Part shown: positions 1-8,461 of the stretch, in pieces | Layout of the letters: each line of letters opens with the position of its first letter | Numbering within the stretch: the first letter of the stretch is position 1 | Source: an uncultured Saprospiraceae bacterium | GTDB lineage: Bacteria; Bacteroidota; Bacteroidia; Chitinophagales; Saprospiraceae | Length of the DNA: 47,498 nucleotides | Assembly: GCA_937941095.1 (NCBI GenBank) | Contig: CALDYJ010000119.1 | Location: 1-47,498 of the forward strand | Direction: 5' to 3' | Translations under genes and position numbers: made by a program | Notes under the pieces: model-generated | What the model was told of the DNA's origin: nothing | Seen by the model: the letters and a program-made list of their open reading frames with translations, nothing else | The model's database searches: none

Positions 1-480
1 GACCCTGCGTCAGAAAAGGATGAAACCAAATTCTTCATTCAAAACCAATTGGGCGCCATCATGGGGGTTTTAGCTTTTTTGCCTTTAGTTGTTTTAATTT
101 TTACAAATAAAAACATAAGTGGCAAGACAAAAGGCATCGCAGGAAGCATTGCTGCTGTAGCGATGGTAGCGGCAGGTATAACTGGTGCAGATTTTAACCC
201 ACCATCTGTAGAAAAATATACCGAAGAGATTAATAAGCAAAATGAAGTAGCAAATAGCTTAAACATTAATAGTGATAATGTCTATTGGTCAAAAGCTGGA
301 AACAAATACCATGCTTATAATGATTGTCAATACATCAAAAATAAATCACTTAGCAGCGGTAGCATAAAAGATTCTTGGGAAGAAAAAGGCATATCTGAAT
401 TGTGTAAAGTTTGTGCAAAAAAAGCATCTAAGACAGCAAAACCTAGTGATGTAAAGGATTTAATTGAGGTAGAAAACTGA
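1..480 (+). CDS. Partial small membrane protein with C-terminal cysteine motif (5' end outside window)
   Basis: The reading frame is open from base 1 to a TGA stop, so the start lies outside the window; the TTG at 49 is an internal codon. About 159 residues are visible. Two hydrophobic segments (about residues 17-36 and 43-63) suggest two membrane spans. They are followed by a polar region and a C-terminal module with the pattern YHAYNDCQYI, about 30 residues, then LCKVCAKK. Similar Tyr-His, Cys and CxxC modules occur at the ends of bacterial membrane or surface proteins and may bind a metal, but the function is not known. The next gene begins 163 bp downstream with its own promoter-like box, so this is probably the end of a transcription unit. 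I do not recognise the family. Confidence 0.6.
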   Translation, partial: DPASEKDETKFFIQNQLGAIMGVLAFLPLVVLIFTNKNISGKTKGIAGSIAAVAMVAAGITGADFNPPSVEKYTEEINKQNEVANSLNINSDNVYWSKAGNKYHAYNDCQYIKNKSLSSGSIKDSWEEKGISELCKVCAKKASKTAKPSDVKDLIEVEN

Positions 481-526
481 TTTTTGCTTTAACTTTTAGC
501 TTGAAAAAGGGAATAATCACCCAGTT

Positions 527-540
527 TTAACATATGTTAA
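527..540. promoter_or_regulatory. Perfect 14-bp palindrome TTAACATATGTTAA
   Basis: Seen directly: TTAACAT followed by its exact reverse complement, in the spacer before the TPR gene and about 60 bp upstream of its -7 box. The first 12 bases recur in the spacer before the histidine kinase gene (43598-43609). It could be a dimeric regulator site. The function is inference. Confidence 0.3.
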
Positions 541-602
541 CGCCCATTAACCTTTTCTAAAGCATCGTAGCAAGAATTCTATGCGTCTTAATAATAAATA
601 TT

Positions 603-610
603 TATTTTTG
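603..610 (+). promoter_or_regulatory. Putative Bacteroidota -7 box TATTTTTG
   Basis: This exactly matches the Bacteroidota housekeeping sigma -7 consensus TAnnTTTG, 33 bp upstream of the ATG of the TPR protein gene. No clear TTG/TTTG -33 element is visible at the expected spacing. Confidence 0.45.
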
Positions 611-642
611 TACTCTTTTTAAATTAAACTCTTATACCCACG

Positions 643-1953
643 ATGAAAAAATTAATGCTCGGAATATTTACCTTCTTTATAGGGATGTCTACGACTTTTG
701 CACAAGTTGACGCTACCAAAGCTGTAGGAAAAGCTACAAAAGCTCTTAGTGCATATTTTTTAGATCAAAATGGAAATGGTGACAAGTTGATTGAAGCTGT
801 TGAAATGATCGAAGTAGCAACTGCAAGCGATGAAACAAACAAATCTGCAAAAACTTGGCTGAAAGCAGGAGAAATTTACAATGCTTTAGCTCAAAAAGAT
901 GTCATTGCATTGACAATTGATCCTACACATAAAATTCAAAATGCTGAGGCAGGAATCAAAGCCTTTGGTGCTTTGCAAAATGCAATGAGCATGGCTGATA
1001 AAAAGTTTCAGAAGAAAGAAGCTCTTAAGTACTTACAAGAAACAGCAAATTTCTTAGCTAACATTGGTAATGCTTTATTAGGAGCAAAAGACTATACGAA
1101 TGCTTACAGCTCATTAAATACAATTTTGGACATTAATAAAATTCAGGCTGATAACGGCATGAAAGTTACTTTAGCAAATGAATCTGACATGAATGATCAC
1201 AAATTCGTGACTGCTTACTGTGCAATGGCTGCTGATAAAAAAGATGAAGCTAGAGCAATGTTTGGGGATTTAATTGATGCTGAATATGAAGAGCCTAGAA
1301 TTTACGCTTATGGATTTAATCTTGCTCAAGAAGCAGGTGATGATAATGCATTAGCAATATTAGATAAAGGGAGCGTAAAATACCCAGAAGATCAAGAAAT
1401 TCTATTCGCTAAAATCAATTACTACATCCAAAAAGAAGATTATGTTCAATTAACGGGGATGTTAGAAAAGGCGATTCAAAACTCACCAGATAACCCATCT
1501 GTTTATTCAGCTTTAGGAAATGTATACATGAATCTTTTCCAAGATGAATACACTGCAAATGGAGATTCTGAAAAGGCAAACGGTTACTATGCGAAGTCGA
1601 ATGAATACTACGAAAGCGCATTGAAATTAGACGATAATATGTTTGATGTCATTTACAGTATTGGATCTTTGAGATACAATAAAGCTGTAGAGATTTCAAA
1701 AGCTATGGCTGATCTTCCTTTGTCAGAGAATAAGAAATTTGATATGCTTAAGTCTCAGTCTGAAGGCTTATTTAATGAAGCTCTTCCTTATTTCAAAAAA
1801 GCTGAAGCAATTAATCCAAACGATATAAATACGCTAATCGCTCTTAAAGAAATTTTCGCAAGAAATAACGACTTTGAGAAAAGTGGAGAGTTTAAAAAGA
1901 GATTAGAAACTGCACAAGGTGGTGGTAAAAATACGCCTTACTTTAATAAATAA
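643..1953 (+). CDS. Periplasmic TPR-repeat protein
   Basis: This 436-residue protein starts at ATG with a clear signal peptide (about residues 1-21, ending TTFAQ), so it is exported. The rest is alpha-helical with several degenerate tetratricopeptide repeats. Examples lie around residues 125-160, 270-300 and 375-425, with the spacing of small and aromatic residues typical of TPRs (for instance NEALPYFKKAEAINPND). TPR proteins bind partner proteins; the partner here is unknown. It is preceded by an exact TAnnTTTG box and followed by a strong terminator, so it is probably transcribed alone. Related single-copy TPR proteins are common in Bacteroidota genomes without an assigned role. Confidence 0.85.
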   Translation: MKKLMLGIFTFFIGMSTTFAQVDATKAVGKATKALSAYFLDQNGNGDKLIEAVEMIEVATASDETNKSAKTWLKAGEIYNALAQKDVIALTIDPTHKIQNAEAGIKAFGALQNAMSMADKKFQKKEALKYLQETANFLANIGNALLGAKDYTNAYSSLNTILDINKIQADNGMKVTLANESDMNDHKFVTAYCAMAADKKDEARAMFGDLIDAEYEEPRIYAYGFNLAQEAGDDNALAILDKGSVKYPEDQEILFAKINYYIQKEDYVQLTGMLEKAIQNSPDNPSVYSALGNVYMNLFQDEYTANGDSEKANGYYAKSNEYYESALKLDDNMFDVIYSIGSLRYNKAVEISKAMADLPLSENKKFDMLKSQSEGLFNEALPYFKKAEAINPNDINTLIALKEIFARNNDFEKSGEFKKRLETAQGGGKNTPYFNK

Positions 1954-1973
1954 GATTATACCTCATTAATAAT

Positions 1974-2011
1974 AAAAAAGGGTGTTCAATTAATTTTGAA
2001 CACCCTTTTTT
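1974..2011. terminator. Bidirectional intrinsic terminator
   Basis: A perfect 10-bp stem (1980-1989 GGGTGTTCAA with 1996-2005 TTGAACACCC) and a 6-nt loop are flanked by six A on the left and six T on the right. It therefore works as a Rho-independent terminator on both strands. It lies between the converging TPR gene and the receptor-like gene. Confidence 0.9.
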
Positions 2012-2033
2012 ATTTCAGCAATGATTATTTATA

Positions 2034-4349
2034 CTACATCCTATCCAGATTATCATCAATGTCCTGATTTTTATATTGGGATTTATTGATTACACCCAAG
2101 GTGTATCTTAAGGACAGAGCAAAACTTCTTGCATCTGCAAAATAAGTATTAAAAAAGGCAATCTCATTTACCAGCATTTCATCTTTATGCACTATACCTC
2201 TGAATATGTCATTAGCGTAAATAGTCGCATTAAAGTTTTTTCCAAATGATTTCGTGATGGAAGTATTTAGAGAAACAAATCCATTTCGCTGCACAACTCC
2301 TTGTTTTCTTTTAGTCATACCATAAGCAACAATTCCTAGAACAGTATCGGCAGGCAATTTGATTCTTGCGTTAAGGTAGGCATATAAAAATGGTTTCACT
2401 TCATCTTTCAAAGCTAAAGAATCTATAATTTCACTTCGACTAATTCTAGCAAATTTTGTAAGAGTCAGGAGTTTGTTTTCAAATACATTGCTTACAGAAA
2501 AATTAATTTGCCGTTCTTTTTCAAAATTCAAAGGTCCGGATACTAATCTTTCTTGATTTTCATCGTATCGGATAGAAACTACAGTAGGGTTATCTATGTT
2601 CACATGGCTTATTTCAAACGATAATCTTCCCTTTTGGACATTTAAAGAAAGCTCTTCCGTAAAAGTATTTTTTAAATTTACATTTCTGCTGTATTCTAAA
2701 AATGGATTCAAGTAAGTACTTATGCTACTGGCATTTAAAAAATGAGGCCTGTTAATACTTGTCCCAAAATTTAGACTCACTTGTAAAACACTGTCTATTG
2801 GAAAGCTCAAACTTGCTTTGGGAAATAAGAGTGTTTGATTTCTGTCTACAGTCAAATCATCTAAACCTTCAAATCCACCTTGTACCTGGTTGGTTTCACT
2901 TCTCAATCCGAGCGAATAATCAAAAACGGCTTGCGATCCGTTTAACTGTGAATAGAAAGCGAAGTTTTTTTCTTCATAATTATAAATGTTGCTTTCGTTT
3001 GTGTTTGTTTTTATGAATTCAAAATCGCTAAGCGCAATTGCTTTTGATGAGGACACGTTTGTTCCAAGCTCGATTTTCCATTTCTTTTGTATAGTACTTT
3101 CATAATCGATTCTTGCTGATGAACTGCTTAATTCAAAGCTTTGATTACGATTTTGCTCAGGTATAAAACCTCCTCCATCAAAGCTGTTTGAAATCTCATT
3201 GTCGAGTGCTCTGAGATAGGTAGAGTATTGCAGTCCTGCAAAAATTGAACTTTTCGGAGAGAGCGTTTTATTGTAATTTAGATTTGTTGTAACAAAATTC
3301 CGCTCTTCAAAATCTTCACTCAACGTTTCAATTTCTTGAACTTCATTATTTTGCTCAAAATGTGAATTTCCTGTAATGGGTCCAGTCGTAGTATGTCTAC
3401 GCATTAGGGCATTAGCAGAAATGTAATCGTTCTCTTTTATTTTGTAAAATACCCCAGTTCCTACGATGAATTGTGGTCGAGGCGCAATAGATAGTGCAGT
3501 TTTGTTAAGTTTGATGTCGTTTTTAGCATCATCAACGACAGAATTCACACTTTCCCAATGTTTAAGCTGGTTGTAGTTGAACTGTGTTTTAAATTCAAAC
3601 TTTCCCTTTTTAATGTTTGCATTCAGGCCGGCATAATTGTTAAACTTTCTTTTAAAAGAAGCATTTTCATAGAAAACCAATTGGAAACCATCTGCAAAAA
3701 CAGATTTTCTTGTAATCAATATAACACACCTACCTTCCGCTTCATATTTAGCAGAAGGATTATTGATGATTTCAATGTCTCTAATGCTATTTACTGGAAT
3801 ACTATTGAGTTCTTCCACTGTTATCCTTCTGTTCTCTAAGTATAATAATGGATTCCCTTTTCCAATTACACTAATGGATTCTCGATCTGGGCTTATCATG
3901 ATCTTTGGCAACATCGAAAGAAGGTCTGAAGTTGTTGCTTGATTTTCTAATGGGGTATTGTCAATGGTTATTTTTAAATTTCCTCCAATATTTTCAATGG
4001 TATTTCTTTTAGCTTCTACTGTCACTTCCTCAAGCATTGAAGATTGCGTCTTAAGTTGAACTTCTAATTGAATATCCTGATTTAAGTTAATTTTTTGCTT
4101 ATAATCTTCATAGCCCAAGCAAACTATGTTTAAGATATAAGTGCCTTCAATGATTGATCTGAATCCAAATTTCCCATCTTCGATGAATTCATATTTTAAA
4201 ACTTTTTCTTCTTGATTTAAAAGGATTACTTCTCCAAATACCGAATTCTTTTCTGAATCTTGAACAAGTCCTGAAAGACTGAATGTATTTTGGGCAAATA
4301 AAAAGGATGAATTGAAGCCAAGGAATAAAAGAATAAATGCTTTGTTCAT
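2034..4349 (-). CDS. TonB-receptor-like outer-membrane beta-barrel protein
   Basis: A 771-residue protein starting at ATG, with a signal peptide (about 1-19, ending LFAQ). It has a carboxypeptidase-regulatory-like beta-sandwich (about 24-105), a plug-like domain (about 110-217, with the hallmark PSAKYEAEGRCVILITRKS near its end), and then a long beta-barrel rich in alternating aromatic and polar residues. This matches the Bacteroidota 'outer membrane beta-barrel family' of TonB-dependent-receptor relatives. No SusD partner gene lies nearby, so it is probably not a classic glycan-uptake pair; the substrate is unknown. It converges on the TPR gene at a shared terminator and is divergent from the AAA+ ATPase gene. 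Confidence 0.85.
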   Translation of the reverse strand: MNKAFILLFLGFNSSFLFAQNTFSLSGLVQDSEKNSVFGEVILLNQEEKVLKYEFIEDGKFGFRSIIEGTYILNIVCLGYEDYKQKINLNQDIQLEVQLKTQSSMLEEVTVEAKRNTIENIGGNLKITIDNTPLENQATTSDLLSMLPKIMISPDRESISVIGKGNPLLYLENRRITVEELNSIPVNSIRDIEIINNPSAKYEAEGRCVILITRKSVFADGFQLVFYENASFKRKFNNYAGLNANIKKGKFEFKTQFNYNQLKHWESVNSVVDDAKNDIKLNKTALSIAPRPQFIVGTGVFYKIKENDYISANALMRRHTTTGPITGNSHFEQNNEVQEIETLSEDFEERNFVTTNLNYNKTLSPKSSIFAGLQYSTYLRALDNEISNSFDGGGFIPEQNRNQSFELSSSSARIDYESTIQKKWKIELGTNVSSSKAIALSDFEFIKTNTNESNIYNYEEKNFAFYSQLNGSQAVFDYSLGLRSETNQVQGGFEGLDDLTVDRNQTLLFPKASLSFPIDSVLQVSLNFGTSINRPHFLNASSISTYLNPFLEYSRNVNLKNTFTEELSLNVQKGRLSFEISHVNIDNPTVVSIRYDENQERLVSGPLNFEKERQINFSVSNVFENKLLTLTKFARISRSEIIDSLALKDEVKPFLYAYLNARIKLPADTVLGIVAYGMTKRKQGVVQRNGFVSLNTSITKSFGKNFNATIYANDIFRGIVHKDEMLVNEIAFFNTYFADARSFALSLRYTLGVINKSQYKNQDIDDNLDRM

Positions 4350-4476
4350 TGCAGTGGTTTTATGGCAAGGTAAAGAGATTGTTTGTTAATAGATTTTAAT
4401 GAGCTGTTAATTAGGAGTAAGGCCTTTCAAAATCGAATTTTACTCCTCTTTTATTATTTCGCTTCATAAAGCTTAT

Positions 4477-4484
4477 TAAATTTG
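4477..4484 (+). promoter_or_regulatory. Putative Bacteroidota -7 box TAAATTTG
   Basis: Exact TAnnTTTG match 47 bp upstream of the ATPase start codon, in the divergent spacer 4350-4531. I see no convincing -33 element. Confidence 0.4.
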
Positions 4485-4531
4485 TCAACTTTAAGAACGA
4501 ATTAGTGTTCATTAGAGAGAATAAATAGAAA

Positions 4532-5995
4532 ATGAAAGAAATCACAACCTTAGGAGCTTTAAAGAAGTCAGCTTATAAATCAAGGTCAATCAAAGAAGAG
4601 CTTAGGGAAAACCTCATCGAAAAGATTCAAGCCAAAGAACCTATTTTTCCAGGGATTGTCGGTTTTGATGACACGGTTTTGCCAGATGTAGAAAGAGCTG
4701 TTCTTTCTCAACACAATATGCTTTTTTTAGGATTGAGGGGTCAAGCGAAAACTAAAATAGCTCGTCTTTTAGTCAATCTTTTGGATGATTTTATTCCAGT
4801 GGTTGCAGGATCAGAATTAAACGATGATCCATTCAACCCCATTTCAATTTATGCACAAAACATAATTGCTGAAAAAGGAGATGCCACCCCTATAACTTGG
4901 TTGGCAAAAGAAGATCGATACGTTGAAAAACTTGCTACCCCAGATGTAAGTATCGCAGATTTAGTTGGAGATGTAGATCCGATAAAAGCGGCTAGTTTAA
5001 AATTGCCGTATTCAGATCAGCGAGTAATCCACTTTGGATTGATTCCTCGTTCGCACAGATGTATATTTGTGATCAATGAGCTGCCAGATCTTCAAGCAAG
5101 AATTCAGGTTTCTCTTTTTAATATTTTGCAAGAAGGGGATATGCAAATAAGAGGATTCAAATTGAGGCTCCCATTAGAGATTCAATTCGTATTTACCGCT
5201 AATCCAGAGGATTACACTAATCGTGGTAGCATCATCACACCTTTAAAAGACAGAATTTCAAGCCAAATATTAACCCATTATCCTAAAAACATAGAAATTG
5301 CCAAAACCATAACTTGGCAAGAAGCAAAAGTGCCAAAAGATCAAGATAAAGTCCACATTCCTGAATTGCACAGAGACGTTTTAGAAAAAATATCTTTCGT
5401 TGCTAGAGAAAGCGAATACATCGATGAAAAATCTGGTGTTTCGGCAAGGTTAAGTATTTCGGCTTTAGAGAATTTGTTTAGCACAGCAGAAAGAAGAATG
5501 CTGTTAAACAAAGAGAAGAAAACCCACACTAGGCTAACAGATTTTTGGGGGATTGTTCCTGCAATCACCGGGAAAGTTGAATTAGTTTACGAAGGTGAAC
5601 AAGAAGGGCCTTATTCTGTGGCACTCAACTTAATGGGGAAAGCAATAAAGGAAGAGTTTCTAAATTACTTCCCACATCCAGAAAACCTGAAGAAAGGAGA
5701 GCAAAAGGATCCATATGGAACCATAAGAACTTGGTTTGGTGCTGGTAACACGCTTGATCTCATGAACGATGGCTCGGACACAAAATTTAAAAAAGAACTA
5801 AAGAAAGTTGCAGGACTCGAAAAGCTAGCCGCAACAAGTGGAGCAAAAGGAGATGACTTATATGGATTTATGGAATTGATACTTTTTGGTTTGACAGAAT
5901 TCGAAATCCTGACAAAAGATACTTTAGAAAAAGGAATGCAATTTAGAGATTTATTGGCTGATATGTTTGGGGATGATGTGTTTGGAGAGAATTAG
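4532..5995 (+). CDS. MoxR/ChlI-like AAA+ ATPase (magnesium chelatase subunit I-like)
   Basis: A 487-residue cytoplasmic AAA+ protein. A Walker A-like loop GLRGQAKT lies at residues 67-74 (the usual second-last Gly is Ala; Lys73 is kept). A Walker B region CIFVINE lies at 177-183, sensor 1 FTANPEDY at 221-228, and an arginine-bearing LKDRI at about 237-241. This order fits the helix-2-insert AAA+ clade that includes ChlI/BchI and MoxR. Bacteroidota proteins of this type are usually labelled magnesium chelatase, but no chlorophyll pathway is present here. MoxR proteins normally remodel targets together with a VWA-domain partner, and no VWA gene is adjacent. The role is probably chaperone-like or complex remodelling; the substrate is unknown. 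Confidence 0.8.
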   Translation: MKEITTLGALKKSAYKSRSIKEELRENLIEKIQAKEPIFPGIVGFDDTVLPDVERAVLSQHNMLFLGLRGQAKTKIARLLVNLLDDFIPVVAGSELNDDPFNPISIYAQNIIAEKGDATPITWLAKEDRYVEKLATPDVSIADLVGDVDPIKAASLKLPYSDQRVIHFGLIPRSHRCIFVINELPDLQARIQVSLFNILQEGDMQIRGFKLRLPLEIQFVFTANPEDYTNRGSIITPLKDRISSQILTHYPKNIEIAKTITWQEAKVPKDQDKVHIPELHRDVLEKISFVARESEYIDEKSGVSARLSISALENLFSTAERRMLLNKEKKTHTRLTDFWGIVPAITGKVELVYEGEQEGPYSVALNLMGKAIKEEFLNYFPHPENLKKGEQKDPYGTIRTWFGAGNTLDLMNDGSDTKFKKELKKVAGLEKLAATSGAKGDDLYGFMELILFGLTEFEILTKDTLEKGMQFRDLLADMFGDDVFGEN

Positions 5996-6055
5996 ATTGC
6001 CTTTAAAGCTTTATATTCTAAGCATATTTGCAATCACATCTGCTAGATAATTGCA

Positions 6056-6080
6056 CAATCTAAGATTGGTTCGTTAACGA
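6056..6080. promoter_or_regulatory. Two adjacent palindromes upstream of the receptor/deiminase genes
   Basis: CAATCT-A-AGATTG (6056-6068) is followed after 2 bp by the perfect palindrome TCGTTAACGA (6071-6080). The second ends 34 bp before the -7 box at 6115. The placement suggests a regulator-binding region; this is inference from symmetry and position only. Confidence 0.3.
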
Positions 6081-6114
6081 CACTTATTATCTGTATATAT
6101 TCATGCTAAAGTTG

Positions 6115-6122
6115 TACTTTTG
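6115..6122 (+). promoter_or_regulatory. Putative Bacteroidota -7 box TACTTTTG
   Basis: Exact TAnnTTTG match ending 24 bp upstream of the TonB receptor start codon. It probably drives both the receptor and the deiminase gene that follows. Confidence 0.45.
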
Positions 6123-6145
6123 GCTCCTCAAAGAATAGAACAATA

Positions 6146-8431
6146 ATGAATATTAGGTATATAGTTGTTTTTGCTTTTTTGCTTATTGCAAATGCTTTAT
6201 TGGCTCAGAAAGGAACAGTCAGAGGAAATGTCTACGATAAAGACACTGGTGAACCCATCGCTTTTGGTAATGTGGTCTTAAGCGGGACTACTGTAGGAAC
6301 CAATACGGACATAGACGGATTCTTTAATATTTCTGGATTAGATCAAGGCAATTACACCATAGTTGCTTCGTATTTAGGATACGATTCTGTAGCAATAGAT
6401 GTAAAAGTATTACCAGGAGATATCATTTACAAAAGCTTCTATCTTTCAGAAAGTGGCATTGATTTAGGCATTGTGAATGTATCTGCTAAAAAAGAGACGG
6501 CTAGATCCGATGTAAAGATTTCTACTTTAACAGTAACGCCAGCACAAATAAAGTCCTTACCTTCTACAGGTGGAGAAGCTGATATTGCTCAATACCTTTC
6601 AGTTTTACCCGGGGTAATCTTTACTGGCGACCAGGGAGGACAACTTTACATCAGAGGGGGATCACCAATTCAAAACAAAGTGCTCCTGGATGGAATGACC
6701 ATCTACAATCCATTTCACTCCATTGGTTTCTTCTCTGTTTTTGAAACGGAAATCATCAGAAATGTAGACGTATTGACTGGTGGTTTTAATGCGGAATATG
6801 GAGGAAGAATTTCTGCAGTTATAGACATCAAAACTCGAGAAGGAGATAAGAAAAAATTTGGAGGCATTGTTTCTGCAAGTCCATTCCAAGGAAAAGTACT
6901 TTTAGAAGGTCCAATTAAACCTTTGAAAGAATCAGGAGGTGGAAGCATCTCTTACATCTTAACTGGAAAACATTCTTACATTGATGAAACTTCTAGGGTA
7001 CTTTATGAATACGCTACAGCAGATTCAGTTGGTAGTTTGCCCTTTAGTTATACTGATTTTTATGGTAAGGTTTCCATGCTTTCAGGGAATGGTTCAAAAC
7101 TAAACCTATTCGGTTTCAATTTTGACGATAGAGTAAATTATGGTGGAGTCGCAGATTTAAATTGGAACGCCACAGGTGGAGGTGCAAACTTCACGTTGAT
7201 TCCTGCAGGTTCAAACATAACGATTGATGGTATTGCGGCATTCTCTTCTTATGATATTTCATTGTTAGAAGCAGATTCAAGACCAAGAAGTTCATCCATT
7301 AATGGATTTAATGTAGGGCTAAATTTTAATACTTTTGGCTCCAACAGTGAGTTTAAATATGGGTTTGAAGTAAACGGATTTTCTACAAATTTTGAGTTTG
7401 TCAATTTCCTTGATGCGACCATTAAACAAGAAAGTTTTACCACTGAAATTGCAGGTTATCTAAAATGGAAACAAAAGTGGGGGAAGCTGATTTTCGAACC
7501 TAGCATTAGGGCACAATATTATGCATCTTTACCCGACTTTTCAATTGAACCAAGAATCGGAATCAAATACAATGCAACTGATTTCCTAAGGTTTAAAGTA
7601 GCTGGGGGACTCTATTCACAAAATCTTATTAGTTCTGTGAATGAAAGAGATGTGGTTAACTTATTTGTAGGATTTTTATCTGGACCAGAAGAAGACATTC
7701 TAAAACCAGGTGCTGACTTTGAAACCACCGATTCAAAACTGCAATTATCTAGACATGCTGTTGCTGGGGTAGAGATTGACTTAAGTGATAAATTAGAACT
7801 AAATGTTGAACCATATTTTAAACAATTTAATCAACTGGTTAACATTAATAGAAATAAATTGATTGCAACAGATCCAAATTATGCCGCTGAAGAAGGCGAA
7901 GCATATGGGATTGACTTTTTATTGAATTACAATAGCAAGGATTTATTTCTTTGGTTTGCTTATTCATTAGGTTATGTAAATCGTGATGACGGCGAGCAAG
8001 TATACCCAACCATCTTTGATAGAAGACATAATCTAAATGTTTTAGCAACTTATACTTTTGGGGCGAATGCAGATTGGGAAGCCTCTGTAAGGTGGAATTA
8101 TGGAACTGGATTTCCTTTTACTTTAACGCAAGGGTTTTACTCTTTTTATGATTTCAAAGACGGTATTGACGTAGATTATATTTCTGAAAATCCTGAACTC
8201 GGCGTGCTTTATTCAGATGAACGAAACTCAGGTCGTTTACCTGAATATCATAGAATGGACATGTCCGTAAAGAAAAGAATAGAGTTTTCTAAAAGGTCTA
8301 AACTAGAGATAACGGCTAGTATTACCAACGTATATGACAGGAATAATATCTTCTTTTTTGATAGAGAATCGTACGATAGAGTTGATCAATTGCCAATTTT
8401 GCCAAGTCTTGGCGCTAGTTTTCACTTTTAA
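6146..8431 (+). CDS. TonB-dependent receptor with carboxypeptidase-like N-terminal domain
   Basis: A 761-residue protein starting at ATG, with a signal peptide (1-21, ending ALLAQ). It has a carboxypeptidase-regulatory-like domain (about 25-105), a well-conserved TonB plug (about 125-235, including LPGVIFTGDQGGQLYIRGGS, VLLDGMTIYNP, and GGFNAEYGGRISAVIDIKTR), and a 22-strand-type barrel ending in Phe (GASFHF). It should import a ligand across the outer membrane using TonB/ExbBD energy. It is a true plug-containing receptor, unlike the two degenerate barrel proteins in this window. No SusD gene follows. Instead a T9SS-secreted deiminase gene starts 30 bp downstream in the same direction, suggesting co-transcription. 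The ligand cannot be deduced from the sequence. Confidence 0.92.
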   Translation: MNIRYIVVFAFLLIANALLAQKGTVRGNVYDKDTGEPIAFGNVVLSGTTVGTNTDIDGFFNISGLDQGNYTIVASYLGYDSVAIDVKVLPGDIIYKSFYLSESGIDLGIVNVSAKKETARSDVKISTLTVTPAQIKSLPSTGGEADIAQYLSVLPGVIFTGDQGGQLYIRGGSPIQNKVLLDGMTIYNPFHSIGFFSVFETEIIRNVDVLTGGFNAEYGGRISAVIDIKTREGDKKKFGGIVSASPFQGKVLLEGPIKPLKESGGGSISYILTGKHSYIDETSRVLYEYATADSVGSLPFSYTDFYGKVSMLSGNGSKLNLFGFNFDDRVNYGGVADLNWNATGGGANFTLIPAGSNITIDGIAAFSSYDISLLEADSRPRSSSINGFNVGLNFNTFGSNSEFKYGFEVNGFSTNFEFVNFLDATIKQESFTTEIAGYLKWKQKWGKLIFEPSIRAQYYASLPDFSIEPRIGIKYNATDFLRFKVAGGLYSQNLISSVNERDVVNLFVGFLSGPEEDILKPGADFETTDSKLQLSRHAVAGVEIDLSDKLELNVEPYFKQFNQLVNINRNKLIATDPNYAAEEGEAYGIDFLLNYNSKDLFLWFAYSLGYVNRDDGEQVYPTIFDRRHNLNVLATYTFGANADWEASVRWNYGTGFPFTLTQGFYSFYDFKDGIDVDYISENPELGVLYSDERNSGRLPEYHRMDMSVKKRIEFSKRSKLEITASITNVYDRNNIFFFDRESYDRVDQLPILPSLGASFHF

Positions 8432-8461
8432 TTCCTTATCTTGATGTAATCAAATTTGATT

